Positions 41,452-51,523 of a DNA stretch of 64,000 nucleotides are shown here, piece after piece. Below the pieces are notes generated by a model, which was given only the letters and a program-made list of their open reading frames with translations, was not told where the DNA came from and did not search any database. The stretch's first letter is position 1, and each line of letters starts with the position of its first letter. A program made the translations under genes and the position numbers. Source of the DNA: an uncultured Clostridia bacterium (GTDB lineage: Bacteria; Bacillota; Clostridia; Oscillospirales; Acutalibacteraceae); contig CALWVM010000002.1 in assembly GCA_944384985.1 (NCBI GenBank), positions 185,877 through 249,876 of the forward strand, read 5' to 3'.

Positions 41452-42333
41452 TTACACCCCGCTTGAAAGCATATCCGCAATTTCTTTGGCCTTTTGCTTG
41501 CCCTCCGCACTCAACGGCAGGAACGGTCTTCTGCAGCCGCCGACGTGAATGCCGAGATCATTAAGGATCTCCTTCTCCATCTGGAACGTACCGTACGGAA
41601 TGATCGCCTTTATGATCTCGTCGGCCTTTTCCTGCGCAGCCTGCGCAGCCTGAATATCACCTTTTACAAAATTGTTATAAATATCCAGAATGATTTCCGG
41701 CATAAAGTTATAGGTGCTGCCGATGCCACCGTCCGCCCCCATAGAAAGGCCGGCAACGAGCATTTCGTCAAAACCGTTGAACACAAACAGATCACGATCT
41801 AAGTGCTTAAACTGTTCCAGCTCAAAAAGATTCTGCGAAGTATGCTTGATACCGAGCAGCTTTTCATCGTGGATAAAGGAATTCACTACATCGAGCATTC
41901 CGTCAAAGCCGCCTGCGTTCGGGAAATTATACATCAGCATCGGCAGCGATGTTGCGTGCATGATGTCCCCATAATACCCTTTGATTGCCTCAAGCGGGAA
42001 CGAATAATAAAACGGCGCGACTGCGCTGACGGCATCGAAGCCGCTTTCCTCCGCAACTTTTGCCATGCGGATAGCGCTGTCCGTAGAAATGGCGCCGACG
42101 TGTGCAAACAGATTGCACTTCCCTGCCATCGCCTTGCCGACGGTGCGGAAAACTTCCATTCGCTCCTCTTCAGTCAGCAAAAAGCCCTCGCCCGTGCTGC
42201 CGCCGACATAAAGACCGGTAAGTCCCGCACCAATGCAATGTTCAGCAAGACGCACCAGCGCCTCTTTATCCAGACTGCCGTCCTCGTGAAACGGCGTCAT
42301 CAAAGCGGCATAAACGCCTTTGAAATTTTTCAT
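41452..42333 (-). CDS. nanA: N-acetylneuraminate lyase
   Basis: 293 residues, DapA/NAL superfamily TIM barrel. GGSTGEGFLLTEEER near 43, Tyr in MLMYNFPNAGGFDG near 134, Schiff-base Lys in LLGIKHTSQN near 160, and GSTYNFMPEI near 204; the last two are NanA-type. Cleaves Neu5Ac to ManNAc and pyruvate. Start overlaps the stop of the small upstream gene (ATGA), so expression is coupled to it and, further up, to radA. Confidence 0.92.
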   Translation of the reverse strand: MKNFKGVYAALMTPFHEDGSLDKEALVRLAEHCIGAGLTGLYVGGSTGEGFLLTEEERMEVFRTVGKAMAGKCNLFAHVGAISTDSAIRMAKVAEESGFDAVSAVAPFYYSFPLEAIKGYYGDIMHATSLPMLMYNFPNAGGFDGMLDVVNSFIHDEKLLGIKHTSQNLFELEQFKHLDRDLFVFNGFDEMLVAGLSMGADGGIGSTYNFMPEIILDIYNNFVKGDIQAAQAAQEKADEIIKAIIPYGTFQMEKEILNDLGIHVGGCRRPFLPLSAEGKQKAKEIADMLSSGV

Positions 42334-42581
42334 AATGTTTCCTCCATAGTTTTATGTTCCGTCTCTTCCGCAAAATACGGAGAGAGAAAGTCAACGACTT
42401 TTGGATTGCCTAATACCAATTTGTCAAAAGCATAACCGGCAAGGTGCGAGAGATCCGCACGAAACGCGCTGTATTTCTCGCCGTACTTTTTCTGAACATG
42501 TCGTGATGCCGCAGCAGTCACAAGTAGCGTAGTGCCGGCGAGCACCGCACCCTGAAAATTCAGCCATTTGGTTTTACGCAT
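42330..42581 (-). CDS. Small hypothetical protein with N-terminal hydrophobic segment
   Basis: 83 residues: a short hydrophobic stretch (GAVLAGTTLLVTAAASRH) near residues 11-28, then a charged helical part and the end AEETEHKTMEETL. No family recognised. GGGAGG lies nine bases before the ATG and the stop overlaps nanA, so it is a real translated gene. Could be a small membrane-bound partner. Confidence 0.6.
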   Translation of the reverse strand: MRKTKWLNFQGAVLAGTTLLVTAAASRHVQKKYGEKYSAFRADLSHLAGYAFDKLVLGNPKVVDFLSPYFAEETEHKTMEETL

Positions 42582-42611
42582 ACGATGCCTCCCGATTGCT
42601 TGTCCGTTTCT

Positions 42612-43991
42612 TTAAATAATCGCTTCAAATGCCTGCCGGATATTGCTGACACCGACGACCTCAATATTCGCACGAAGCGATTTTTTCAATTTCAGCAGAT
42701 TGTAACGCGGCACGACGCATTTGTGAAAGCCGAGCTTTTCCGCTTCACGGATGCGCAGTTCGCACGCGGTAACAGAACGGATCTCACCGCCAAGCCCAAT
42801 CTCCCCAAAAGCCAAAACGTCCTCCGGCACAGGCACATCCTTAAGCCCTGAAACCACAGCCAGCGCAATGGAAAGGTCACAAGCAGGTTCATCGATTTTC
42901 AAGCCGCCTACAACATTTACATAGCAGTCCATGTTGCCGACAAAATACCCTGCACGCTTTTCGAGCACAGCGAGCAGCATAGAAACGCGACCGTAGTCCA
43001 CACCCGTCGCCATACGGCGGGGCGTTCCGAAGCCCGTAGGCGTCACAAGGCTTTGCACTTCCGCCATGATCGGACGTGAACCTTCCATAATGCAAGCAAC
43101 ACACGAACCGGACACATTTTTCGGCCGTCCTGAAAGCAGCATCATAGACGGGTTCTCGACTTCAACAAGCCCCTTGTCCTGCATTTCGAACACGCCGATC
43201 TCGTTGGTTGAACCGTAACGGTTTTTAACGGCACGCAAAATACGATAAGAGAGGTTTCGGTCCCCTTCAAAATACAGAACCGCATCCACAATGTGCTCGA
43301 GCACTTTCGGCCCCGCAATGTTTCCGTCTTTGTTGACATGCCCGACAATGACGATCGGAATATTCAGTGTCTTTGCCGTACGCATAAAAAGGTTGGTTGT
43401 CTCACGGACCTGTGTTACGCTGCCGAATGAAGAATTGAGTTCCGGAATGTTCATGGTTTGAATAGAATCCACCATCACGATGTCCGGCTTTTCGGAAGCG
43501 AGCACTTCGCAAATATACTGCGCGTCCGTCTCACAAAGCAAAGAGAGGTTGTCCGTTGTGACGCCGAGCCGCGCCGCACGCAGTTTGAGCTGATGTGCCG
43601 ACTCCTCGCCGGACACATACAGCACGCGCATAGATTTCCCCAAATGCTCGCAGATCTGCAAAAGCAACGTCGATTTCCCGATGCCGGGGTCACCGCTCAA
43701 AAGCACAAGCGAGCCTTTGACCAACCCGCCGCCGAGTACACGATTTAACTCGTGCAGCCCCGTGTCGAATCGGTGTTCGGTGTCCGCCGTAATTTCCGAA
43801 AGCTTCTGCACAACGCTGCGGCTCGTCCGTGCAGCGGCTGCTCCGCGTCGCTTCGTCGCAGGTGTCGACGGTGCGCGCAGTTCTTCCTCAAGAGTATTCC
43901 ATTCTCTGCACGACGGGCACTGCCCGTACCACTTGGAGGACTCATACCCGCAAGCAGAGCAAACATATACGGTTTTTGCGGAAGCCGACAT
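42612..43991 (-). CDS. radA: DNA repair protein RadA
   Basis: 459 residues. N-terminal zinc finger (CSACG ... CPSC near 11-30), RecA-like ATPase with Walker A GDPGIGKST near 93, the KNRYG variant of the KNRFG motif near 254, and a Lon-like C-terminal domain with GGLKIDEPACDLSIALA. Branch-migration helicase for recombination intermediates. Follows cwlD after 17 bp. Confidence 0.96.
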   Translation of the reverse strand: MSASAKTVYVCSACGYESSKWYGQCPSCREWNTLEEELRAPSTPATKRRGAAAARTSRSVVQKLSEITADTEHRFDTGLHELNRVLGGGLVKGSLVLLSGDPGIGKSTLLLQICEHLGKSMRVLYVSGEESAHQLKLRAARLGVTTDNLSLLCETDAQYICEVLASEKPDIVMVDSIQTMNIPELNSSFGSVTQVRETTNLFMRTAKTLNIPIVIVGHVNKDGNIAGPKVLEHIVDAVLYFEGDRNLSYRILRAVKNRYGSTNEIGVFEMQDKGLVEVENPSMMLLSGRPKNVSGSCVACIMEGSRPIMAEVQSLVTPTGFGTPRRMATGVDYGRVSMLLAVLEKRAGYFVGNMDCYVNVVGGLKIDEPACDLSIALAVVSGLKDVPVPEDVLAFGEIGLGGEIRSVTACELRIREAEKLGFHKCVVPRYNLLKLKKSLRANIEVVGVSNIRQAFEAII

Positions 43992-44008
43992 ACATCATTC
44001 CCCTGTTG

Positions 44009-44722
44009 TTAAGCATTTAGATATTCCAAAATTCCGGCAGCGATACAAAACGAAAGCTGCTTTTGATAGGTTTCATCCTTCAAATTCGCTGTTTCTTCCG
44101 CATTGGAAAGAAAGCCGCATTCTACAAGCACCGCCGGCTTTTTGGCATAATATAAAAGATAGATAGAATTTCCGGACTTTTTGATCTCTCGTTCGTTTTC
44201 AGGCTGCAACAGCGTGTGGACGCTGGTTTGGATTGACTGCGCCAGCTGTGCGCTCGCCGTGGTATTCGGCGAATAAAAGACCTGTGTGCCGTGTAAAGAA
44301 CTGTCAGAATATTTGTTTTGATGGATGCTTACAAAAATACAGGGATCCGTTTCCTCCATCATGCGCATCCGGTTATGGATATCCGATACTTTTTTCTCAC
44401 GGATGGTCTGTGCGCTGCTGTCGTGGATGGAATCATCCGTCGTGCGCGTCATAGCGGTTTTCACGCCCATAGCATCAAGCTGTTTCTGTAAAAGCTCAGC
44501 GATCTGCAAATTGATATACTTTTCTTCCGTCCCATCACCCGCAACTGCACCGCCGTCCACCCCGCCGTGCCCGGCGTCAATAAGAACCGTTATGTCCCCA
44601 GAGGGGTCCGTGGATTCGGAAGAAGCGATGTTCGCAGCGTGAAAAGTATATAGAAAATAAGAAAAGCCGATGAGCAGCAAAAGCACTGCCGCAGCCATTT
44701 GCAAACGTGCTTTTTTCCGCAT
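44009..44722 (-). CDS. cwlD: N-acetylmuramoyl-L-alanine amidase CwlD-type
   Basis: 237 residues: N-terminal membrane anchor (MAAAVLLLLIGFSYFLY) then an Amidase_3 domain with all zinc ligands and catalytic residues, His in LIDAGHGGVDGG, Glu in GTEEKYINL, His in FVSIHQNKYSD and Glu in VECGFLSN. CwlD makes muramic lactam in the spore cortex, needed for germination. Own sigma-A-type promoter at 44763-44791. Confidence 0.9.
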   Translation of the reverse strand: MRKKARLQMAAAVLLLLIGFSYFLYTFHAANIASSESTDPSGDITVLIDAGHGGVDGGAVAGDGTEEKYINLQIAELLQKQLDAMGVKTAMTRTTDDSIHDSSAQTIREKKVSDIHNRMRMMEETDPCIFVSIHQNKYSDSSLHGTQVFYSPNTTASAQLAQSIQTSVHTLLQPENEREIKKSGNSIYLLYYAKKPAVLVECGFLSNAEETANLKDETYQKQLSFCIAAGILEYLNA

Positions 44723-44762
44723 AGAATCACCCCGAAAATACTATGCGGTCAACGTTTAAATT

Positions 44763-44791
44763 ATTATAGACGATTGTATCGCAAAAGACAA
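44763..44791 (-). promoter_or_regulatory. Sigma-A promoter of the cwlD-radA-nan operon
   Basis: Minus strand TTGTCT (44786-44791), 17-bp spacer, TATAAT (44763-44768). This is the first clear promoter upstream of six closely spaced minus-strand genes. Confidence 0.8.
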
Positions 44792-44833
44792 GAGATTCAT
44801 AGGAAAAAACCGCCGGGCATTAAATTTTTCCGT

Positions 44834-44867
44834 AAAAAAGCAGCACACGCAAACCCACGTGTGCTGC
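44834..44867 (-). terminator. Terminator of tsf
   Basis: Ten-pair GCAGCACACG / CGTGTGCTGC stem followed on the minus strand by six T; 16 bp past the tsf stop. Confidence 0.93.
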
Positions 44868-44882
44868 AAGGATCCTAACGCT

Positions 44883-45809
44883 TTATTTCATCATGCTGGC
44901 AACTTCTTCAGCGAAATTGTCTTCTCTTTTTTCCAGGCCTTCGCCCTTTGCATAGCGGATAAAACGCGTCACTTTGATGTCAGCCCCGAGTTCTTTCGCC
45001 ACAGAGGCAACATATTTCGCGACCGACAGATCTCCGTCTTTAACGAACGCCTGATCCAGCAGGCAGTTTTCCTTATAGAACTTACCGATCTTACCATCGA
45101 CGATTTTTGAAAGGACCTGCTCGGGTTTGTTCGCCATTTTGGGATCTTCGGCAAGCTGGGCCTTCAAGATGGTCTTTTCATGCTCCAGAACATCGGCGGG
45201 CACGCTTGCTTCGTCCAGATACGCCGGGCTCATCGCGGCGACCTGCATGGCAACGTCCTTGCCCATGGTCTTAAAAGCGTCCTTTGCTGCGGTTGCGTCA
45301 TCGGTATCAAACACAACCAGCACACCGACGGTGCCACCGCCATGGATATATTCCACAGCAATCCCCTCCACGCGCTCAAAGCGGCGGATCTTCATATTTT
45401 CGCCGATGGAAAGGACCATATCCTGCAGGTTCTCCTGCACGGTACGGGTATCACCCGAAAGCGGTGTAGCAAGAAGTGCATCCACATCAGCGGGATCGGT
45501 CTCTGCGATCGTTTTTGCGACTGCGGCAACATAGTTGACAAATTTTTCGTTCTTCGCCACGAAGTCGGTCTCCGAGTTGACCTCTACAAGCACACTAACT
45601 TTCTTTGCCGGATCCGTATACGCATAAACAATGCCTTCAGCGGCAATTCTACCTGCCTTTTTGGCAGAAGCGGCAAGACCCTTTTCACGAAGAACGTCGA
45701 TCGCCTTTTCCATATCGCCGTCGGCTTCGGTCAAAGCCTTTTTGCAATCCATCATCCCGACGCCCGTTTTCTCGCGAAGCGCCTTGACATCTGCTGCGGT
45801 AAACGCCAT
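44883..45809 (-). CDS. tsf: Translation elongation factor Ts
   Basis: 308 residues. Guanine-nucleotide exchange factor for EF-Tu. N-terminal UBA-like part ALREKTGVGMMDCKKAL at 10, EVNSETDFVAKNEKFV near 78, and the long dimerisation core. ATG 45809 has GGAGG upstream; an ATG two codons earlier (45815) is too close. Follows rpsB as usual. Confidence 0.96.
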   Translation of the reverse strand: MAFTAADVKALREKTGVGMMDCKKALTEADGDMEKAIDVLREKGLAASAKKAGRIAAEGIVYAYTDPAKKVSVLVEVNSETDFVAKNEKFVNYVAAVAKTIAETDPADVDALLATPLSGDTRTVQENLQDMVLSIGENMKIRRFERVEGIAVEYIHGGGTVGVLVVFDTDDATAAKDAFKTMGKDVAMQVAAMSPAYLDEASVPADVLEHEKTILKAQLAEDPKMANKPEQVLSKIVDGKIGKFYKENCLLDQAFVKDGDLSVAKYVASVAKELGADIKVTRFIRYAKGEGLEKREDNFAEEVASMMK

Positions 45810-45842
45810 AATCAATTCCTCCGAATCTAAATCTTTGTAAAG

Positions 45843-45873
45843 CTGCCCGTACTACTGAAATACGCACGGGCAG
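45843..45873. other. Hairpin in the rpsB-tsf spacer
   Basis: CTGCCCGT (45843-45850) pairs with ACGGGCAG (45866-45873). On the minus strand it is not followed by a T-run, so it is likely an mRNA-processing or attenuation hairpin. On the plus strand five T follow, but no plus-strand gene precedes it. Confidence 0.6.
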
Positions 45874-45884
45874 TTTTTGATTTC

Positions 45885-46628
45885 TTATTTCTCTTCTTCT
45901 GCGGTTTCGGGAGCCTCTTCCGCTTCTTCAGCGGCAGCGCCCTGCATACCCTGCTTACCTTCAAGGACGGCATCCGCCATTGCGCCGGAAATCAGCTTCA
46001 CGGCACGGATTGCGTCGTCGTTGCCGGGGATCACGTAGTCGATCTCGTCGGGGTCGCAGTTGGTGTCCACAATCGCGATAATCGGGATGCCGAGCTTTCT
46101 GGCTTCCGCAACGGCGATGCGCTCTTTACGCGGGTCAACGATGAACATTGCAGCGGGCTGCTTTTTCATTTCGGTAATGCCGCCGAGGAATTTCTCAAGC
46201 TTTTCGATCTCGAGTTGCAGTTTGGCAGCTTCCTTCTTCGGCAGAATGTCAAACGTGCCGTCCTCGCGCATAGCCTGCAACTGGCCGAGACGTTTGATTC
46301 TCTTTTTGATGGTAACGAAATTGGTCAACATACCGCCGAGCCATCTTGCGTTGACATACGGCATGCCGCAGCGGGTCGCTTCATCCTTAATGGACTCCTG
46401 AGCCTGCTTTTTGGTGCCGACGAAAAGAATCTCATCGCCGTTCGCCGCGATGTCACGGACGAACATATAAGCTTCATCCAGCTTCTTAACCGTTTTTTGC
46501 AGGTCGATGATGTAGATCCCGTTACGTTCGGTGAAGATGTACGGCGCCATTTTGGGGTTCCATCTTCTGGTCTGGTGCCCGAAATGCACACCGGCTTCGA
46601 GCAGCTGTTTCATGGATACGACTGACAT
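45885..46628 (-). CDS. rpsB: Ribosomal protein S2
   Basis: 247 residues. Start [21 protein letters not shown], then [18 protein letters not shown] near 92 and [20 protein letters not shown] near 190; acidic C-terminal tail. ATG 46628 has AAGGAGG upstream; the much longer open frame would run across its promoter. Leader of about 95 bases. Confidence 0.97.
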   Translation of the reverse strand: MSVVSMKQLLEAGVHFGHQTRRWNPKMAPYIFTERNGIYIIDLQKTVKKLDEAYMFVRDIAANGDEILFVGTKKQAQESIKDEATRCGMPYVNARWLGGMLTNFVTIKKRIKRLGQLQAMREDGTFDILPKKEAAKLQLEIEKLEKFLGGITEMKKQPAAMFIVDPRKERIAVAEARKLGIPIIAIVDTNCDPDEIDYVIPGNDDAIRAVKLISGAMADAVLEGKQGMQGAAAEEAEEAPETAEEEK

Positions 46629-46730
46629 AATTTTCCTCCTTATTTGTACCTCCGCGCAGATCAGCTTGACGGCAAGACACAAAAGCGTGCAATTTTGCCG
46701 CAATCCCCACGCGTGCGAATTGCGTATAGG

Positions 46731-46759
46731 ATTATACCATTGAAAGGCCCGGAATGCAA
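46731..46759 (-). promoter_or_regulatory. Sigma-A promoter of rpsB-tsf
   Basis: Minus strand TTGCAT (46754-46759), 17-bp spacer, TATAAT (46731-46736), just behind the DUF3006 gene. Confidence 0.85.
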
Positions 46760-46767
46760 GCCTTTTT

Positions 46768-46992
46768 TTACCTGTTTTCGAAGATTTTTTTCGTAAGCGC
46801 CTCAAGTTTTTTGCGGCGTTTTTCGGTTTCTTCCGGCAGGACGGAAAAACTGCCGTCCTCTTCCTTTTTGCATACATCGCCCTCGCGCGCCTGTGTGTGA
46901 AACAAGCAACGCGGGATACCGACAAATTTGCCCTGCGGCGTCTCAAGAATCACGGTGTCGCCCTCTGTGCGATCTACAATCCAAAGCTGCAT
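46768..46992 (-). CDS. DUF3006 domain protein
   Basis: 74 residues with the DUF3006 pattern [20 protein letters not shown] followed by a charged tail. Such small proteins are commonly found next to or fused with ComEC-like metallo-hydrolases, as here. GGAGAAG precedes ATG 46992. Role unknown. Confidence 0.8.
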   Translation of the reverse strand: MQLWIVDRTEGDTVILETPQGKFVGIPRCLFHTQAREGDVCKKEEDGSFSVLPEETEKRRKKLEALTKKIFENR

Positions 46993-46993
46993 A

Positions 46994-47926
46994 TCACTTC
47001 TCCGTCTGGACGCCGACTTTGCTGCCGTCGCTTGTAACCACAATCGTACCGTTTCGATCCGTCCGTCGATAGTCGATCCCCATTGCGTCTAACCGAACCA
47101 AGGTCTCGGCGCTCGGCAGGTTATAGCTGTTGCCCGCCCCGCAGGGAATTACGGCAAGCTTCGGATGAACGGCGGTTAGGTATTCTTCACTTGACGAGGT
47201 CTTAGAGCCATGGTGGCCGAGTTTTATAACATCCGCCTGCACAGGAAGACCGGTCTTCAAAATATCTTCCTCGGATGCGGATTCGGCATCACCTTGGAAT
47301 AAAAACGCAGTATCTTCATAAACCGCACGCACCACAACGGAAGTGTCGTTGAGCTCTGTGTAGTCACGATTCGGCGCAAGCACAGTAAAGCAAAAGTCGC
47401 TCAGTTCATAGGTTTTGCCCGGTTCTGCCGCAATGGCCCTTGCACCGCTTGCATCCAGCGCATACAAAAGGTCCTCATACACCTGCGTCGTCGGCATATT
47501 CTTCTCCGTATAGCGCGGCATGATTACATTTTCGACCTTATAGTTTTTCAGGACTTCGTCTGCGCTCCCGATATGGTCTGCGTGCGCATGGGTCAAAATC
47601 AGGTATCGAAGCTCTGTGATATTCTGAGATTGCAGATATGCATCGATCGTGCGATATGCATCTACGTCGCCTGCGTCGATCAAAACCGCATCGTCGCCGC
47701 AGACAATCAGACTGCAATCCGCCTGGCCGACGTCTATGTAATGCACAGAAAAGGGGTATTCTTCGGCGGAGACAGTTTCATTAAGCCCTGTCGCTCGAAA
47801 GATCTCATTCCAACTCGGAAGGCCAAGCTGCGGGAAAAATGAAATCAGTGCCGAAACCAGCAGCAAACAAGCAATAACAACCGTCGATACGATTCGAATC
47901 GGCTTCGGCAGTTTTCGCTTAGCCAA
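46994..47926 (-). CDS. ComEC/Rec2-like metallo-beta-lactamase-fold hydrolase
   Basis: About 310 residues: an N-terminal membrane anchor (VSTVVIACLLLVSALISFF) and an extracellular MBL domain with HYIDVGQADCSLI near 62, LTHAHADHIGSAD near 112, FLFQGDAES near 210 and KLGHHGSKTSSS near 234, the nuclease-like metal-site set of ComEC C-terminal domains. TTG at 47926 has AAAGGGG upstream and is preferred over TTG at 47947. It follows ftsK closely. Likely a secreted or surface nuclease, but not the ComEC channel itself. Confidence 0.85.
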   Translation of the reverse strand: MAKRKLPKPIRIVSTVVIACLLLVSALISFFPQLGLPSWNEIFRATGLNETVSAEEYPFSVHYIDVGQADCSLIVCGDDAVLIDAGDVDAYRTIDAYLQSQNITELRYLILTHAHADHIGSADEVLKNYKVENVIMPRYTEKNMPTTQVYEDLLYALDASGARAIAAEPGKTYELSDFCFTVLAPNRDYTELNDTSVVVRAVYEDTAFLFQGDAESASEEDILKTGLPVQADVIKLGHHGSKTSSSEEYLTAVHPKLAVIPCGAGNSYNLPSAETLVRLDAMGIDYRRTDRNGTIVVTSDGSKVGVQTEK

Positions 47927-47950
47927 ACGTGCTCTTCCCCTTTCCAATCA

Positions 47951-50449
47951 TCAAGATGTCGCATCCGGTGAATCTGCCCCGGGAGCAGGAGTTTCCTCTG
48001 CAGAATAATCGCGTCCTGCGCCCCCTTGTGCAAGCGCATTCATTTCATACCACTGCTGTTTGGAAATCAATACCTTGCGCGGCTTGCTGCCCTCGTACGG
48101 ACCGATAATGCCGCGCTCTTCCAAATTATCGATAATACGCGCGGCACGCGCATAGCCGAGTTTGAGTTTGCGCTGCAAAAGTGTTGTTGACGCCATTTGC
48201 GCATCTACCACAACTTCGATCGCCTTCGGGATCATCTCATCGGCTTCGGAATCATCATCGGCATCGCCTGTCACAGCGCCGCCGTTTTTCTTTTTCTCCA
48301 TGGCCGCCTGCCGCTCGATCTCCTGCATGACATCGTCATCATACGCCGACTGCTGCTGCCCTTTAATGAAGTCAACGACCTTTTCGACCTCGCTATCGGA
48401 AAGATAGCACCCCTGTACGCGAATCGGTTTTGCAATGCCGACGGGGTAGAACAGCATATCGCCGTTGCCCAGTAGCTTTTCCGCACCGGCGGAATCAATG
48501 ATGGTTCGCGAGTCGATCTGCGACGATACTTTCAGCGAAATACGGCTCGGAATATTCGCTTTGATAAGCCCTGTAATAACATCTACGGACGGACGCTGCG
48601 TGGCAATGACCAGATGCATGCCCGCCGCACGCGCCATCTGTGCGAGACGGCAGATGGAGTCCTCCACCTCGTGTGGCGCCGCCATCATCAAATCGGAAAG
48701 CTCGTCGATAAAAATTACGATCTGCGGCATTTTCTTTTCGCCGATGCTCTCGCAAATGCTGTTATAGCCGCTGATATCACGTACGTTATTGTCAGAAAAC
48801 GCTTTGTAGCGCGTCAGCATTTCCGTCACCGCCCACGCAAGCGCACCCGACGCTTTACGCGGATCGGACACAACCGGAACGATCAGATGCGGAATCCCGT
48901 TATAGACTGTGAATTCTACCTGTTTCGGGTCGATCATCAAAAGTTTGACCTCGTCAGGCGTAGCGTTGTAAAGCAAGCTTACAATCATGGAATTTAAGCA
49001 GACCGATTTACCGGACCCCGTCGTGCCAGCGACAAGCAGGTGCGGCATTTTGGCGAGGTCGGCATATGTACAGTTGCCTGCAATATCCTTACCGAGCGCG
49101 ACAAACAATTTGGATTTCGCACTGCGGTATTGATCGGTGTCAATGATCTCGCGCAAAGTGACCGTCGCTCGGTTTTTGTTCGGCACTTCAATGCCTACCG
49201 CCGCCTTGTTCGGAATCGGTGCTTCAATGCGCAGCCCGCCGGCGGCGAGGTTGAGCGCAAGGTCATCGGTCAGATTTGTAATGCGGCTGATTTTAACACC
49301 GGCTGCGGGTTGAATCTCGTACCGCGTGACCGATGGGCCGCGGCAGATATCTACAATACGCGTTTCGACGCCGAAGCTTTTGAGCGTATCCACTAACTTT
49401 GTGGCATTCGCTTTCAGCTCATCCTCATACTTTAAATTGCGCGTAGCCTTAGGCGGCGCAAGGCAATCCAGCGGGGGCTTAACATAGGTTTTCGCCTGTG
49501 CCTCGCTTTCCGTCTCGGCTTCGGCAGGATTTTCAGGCTTATCGGTGCCGAATTTTTCCGCCGAAATCGGAACGATGCCGTCTGCCGGCAGCTTCGGTTC
49601 TGGCTCTTTCATCTTATTGATAATGTCATCCAGCAAAACAGGTTTCTTTCCGGTATCCTCTGCCGGCTCTTGCAGCGATTGCTCCTCATCCGTAACCACC
49701 TGAGAAACAACGGGTTCGTCCTTTTTGCGCGCATGCTTCTTTTTGGTGGTGTTTTCCGTCACGGGTTCGGGTCCGAGGTCCACATCCACATTGTATTCCC
49801 GCTCGCGCTTTTGCGCGAGTTCCTCCAGTTTTTCCTCACGGTACTCGCCCGCTTTTTGCACCGGTTTCGCCACACCGCGGAAGAGTTTTATTAACGTAAG
49901 TCCCGTCATCAGCATTACGCAAAGGAAAATCAGAATCAAAACGATCGCTATCGCCGCAGCCTTACCACTGCCGGTTGCAAGCAGGATAAGCCCGCCAAAT
50001 ATTGCGCCGACCGCGCCGCTGCCCGTAAAGGAATCCTCCAAGCGAAATGCATTGAATGCATCCACGACGTCCTGCCCAAAATCGACAGTTCCGGAGAAAG
50101 AAAAAATATGTATGGCGGAGGCAATCAGCACGATCAGCATGCATGCCTCCGCGACCTTCGCGCCGACTTTTGCATTGGCTTTGTCCAAGGTCGCCATGAC
50201 CGCGACATATATCAGCAACAGCGGGAAGACAAACGAGCAGAAGCCAAACAGCCCGAATAACCCGCTACGAAGCGCGCCCCAAAGCCCACCGCCAGGGATA
50301 AAGCAAAGGCACAAAAGCAACAGCGCCACACAAAACAAAACGACTGCGGCAATCTGCTTTTGCGCATATTTTCGTTGCTCGTTTGCGCGCTGTGCGGCAG
50401 ATTTCTTGCCGGAAGCCGTATTTCTTTTTTTGCCGGATGGTGCAGCCAT
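47951..50449 (-). CDS. ftsK: FtsK/SpoIIIE DNA translocase
   Basis: 832 residues. Four or so N-terminal membrane segments (40-200), an acidic/proline linker (about 200-350), then the motor: Walker [17 protein letters not shown] near 490, [16 protein letters not shown] (Walker B), [12 protein letters not shown], and a C-terminal winged-helix gamma domain ([17 protein letters not shown]) reading KOPS/SRS. Pumps chromosome ends through the division or sporulation septum. ATG 50449 with GGAGGG upstream. tepA-ftsK order matches Bacillus tepA-spoIIIE. Confidence 0.94.
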   Translation of the reverse strand: MAAPSGKKRNTASGKKSAAQRANEQRKYAQKQIAAVVLFCVALLLLCLCFIPGGGLWGALRSGLFGLFGFCSFVFPLLLIYVAVMATLDKANAKVGAKVAEACMLIVLIASAIHIFSFSGTVDFGQDVVDAFNAFRLEDSFTGSGAVGAIFGGLILLATGSGKAAAIAIVLILIFLCVMLMTGLTLIKLFRGVAKPVQKAGEYREEKLEELAQKREREYNVDVDLGPEPVTENTTKKKHARKKDEPVVSQVVTDEEQSLQEPAEDTGKKPVLLDDIINKMKEPEPKLPADGIVPISAEKFGTDKPENPAEAETESEAQAKTYVKPPLDCLAPPKATRNLKYEDELKANATKLVDTLKSFGVETRIVDICRGPSVTRYEIQPAAGVKISRITNLTDDLALNLAAGGLRIEAPIPNKAAVGIEVPNKNRATVTLREIIDTDQYRSAKSKLFVALGKDIAGNCTYADLAKMPHLLVAGTTGSGKSVCLNSMIVSLLYNATPDEVKLLMIDPKQVEFTVYNGIPHLIVPVVSDPRKASGALAWAVTEMLTRYKAFSDNNVRDISGYNSICESIGEKKMPQIVIFIDELSDLMMAAPHEVEDSICRLAQMARAAGMHLVIATQRPSVDVITGLIKANIPSRISLKVSSQIDSRTIIDSAGAEKLLGNGDMLFYPVGIAKPIRVQGCYLSDSEVEKVVDFIKGQQQSAYDDDVMQEIERQAAMEKKKNGGAVTGDADDDSEADEMIPKAIEVVVDAQMASTTLLQRKLKLGYARAARIIDNLEERGIIGPYEGSKPRKVLISKQQWYEMNALAQGGAGRDYSAEETPAPGADSPDATS

Positions 50450-50465
50450 CAAATTCCCTCCAAGG

Positions 50466-51236
50466 TTATTTAGGCGCGGGATCTCCCGACGCACGCTTTA
50501 GAATCATGGAATATAAACAATCGAGCGCATCCGAAAGCCCGCCAAGGCAGTCGATCATGCCGGATTCCACTGCCTGCTTGCCTTCGAGCACCGTGCCAAC
50601 GTCTGTGGCAAGTTCCCCGGTTGCCAGCATATATTCCCGAAACCGCTTTGGCGGCATATTGGAATTGCGTGCAACGAACTCCACGATGCGCTCCTGCATT
50701 TTTTGAAAATAAGAAAATGTCTGCGGCACACCCAAGACCAAACCGTTCATTCGCACGGGATGGATCGTCATCGTTGCCGACGGAACAATAAAAGACCGTT
50801 TCGCGGCAACTGCGAGCGGAACGCCTATGGAATGGCCGCCGCCGAGCACCAAAGAAACCGTCGGCGTCTGCATCCCGCTGATAAGCTCCGCGATCGCAAG
50901 CCCGGCTTCAATATCACCGCCGACCGTATTGAGGATCACAAGAAGTCCTTCGATCTCGCTGCTCTCTTCGATCGCGACAAGCTGCGGAATCACATGCTCA
51001 TATTTCGTAGTCTTATTTTGAGCAGGAAGGATATAATGTCCCTCGATCTGCCCGATCACGGTCAGGCAGTGGATCAGGTGACCGTCTTTGGAAACGGTAA
51101 TGGAACCCGTTTCTACGATCTCACGGATCGGCGAAGTCTCCTCATGTTCCTGGCTGTCCTCTTCCGCAGCGGGCGCTTCGGACGAAGCTACCGCCATCAT
51201 CGTTTGAAACAAACTCGACTGTTTTTTGGTGCGCAT
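50466..51236 (-). CDS. tepA: ClpP-fold serine protease TepA
   Basis: 256 residues. ClpP/crotonase fold with catalytic Ser in [11 protein letters not shown] near 146 and His in [10 protein letters not shown] near 170; [19 protein letters not shown] near 108 is the oxyanion-side helix. TepA is a signal-peptide-peptidase-like enzyme linked to protein export. ATG 51236 follows GAGGG; an ATG at 51254 is an alternative. First gene of tepA-ftsK-MBL-DUF3006. Confidence 0.9.
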   Translation of the reverse strand: MRTKKQSSLFQTMMAVASSEAPAAEEDSQEHEETSPIREIVETGSITVSKDGHLIHCLTVIGQIEGHYILPAQNKTTKYEHVIPQLVAIEESSEIEGLLVILNTVGGDIEAGLAIAELISGMQTPTVSLVLGGGHSIGVPLAVAAKRSFIVPSATMTIHPVRMNGLVLGVPQTFSYFQKMQERIVEFVARNSNMPPKRFREYMLATGELATDVGTVLEGKQAVESGMIDCLGGLSDALDCLYSMILKRASGDPAPK

Positions 51237-51308
51237 ACTTAGGTACCCTCGCATTTCTGTTTTTATCCATAGTATGCGCAGCGCACATGGGTTTTATTGC
51301 GCGCAAGT

Positions 51309-51337
51309 ATTGTAGCACAAACGCGAAAATGAATCAA
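51309..51337 (-). promoter_or_regulatory. Sigma-A promoter of tepA-ftsK
   Basis: Minus strand TTGATT (51332-51337), 17-bp spacer, TACAAT (51309-51314), 73 bp before the tepA ATG. Confidence 0.75.
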
Positions 51338-51446
51338 TCCCCCACCCGTTCTCCCGAAAAAATAAGCAAATACAGCGTGCTTTCTTGTGTATTTTACGAA
51401 GACGCTTTATTTATTCATTTTTCTTCTTAAAATCTTTGATGATTCA

Positions 51447-51475
51447 TTGACAAACTTATGCGCAGGTATTAAAAT
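51447..51475 (+). promoter_or_regulatory. Sigma-A promoter of acn-icd-rex
   Basis: TTGACA (51447-51452), 17-bp spacer, TAAAAT (51470-51475); 48 bp before the acn ATG. No complete Rex operator was seen overlapping it. Confidence 0.8.
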
Positions 51476-51523
51476 ATGACCGTAAGATTGTTAAAAATTT
51501 GAAAAAGTTAGGAGACTCAGATA

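Noticed and set aside
30723-42333. nanA as a second dapA
   Set aside because: The GSTYN block, Tyr and Lys context of the 41452-42333 gene and its coupling to nanE fit N-acetylneuraminate lyase rather than dihydrodipicolinate synthase.
51486-51504. Rex operator upstream of acn (TTGTTAA half-site)
   Set aside because: Only one half agrees with the TTGTTAA-n4-TTAACAA pattern; the other half does not.
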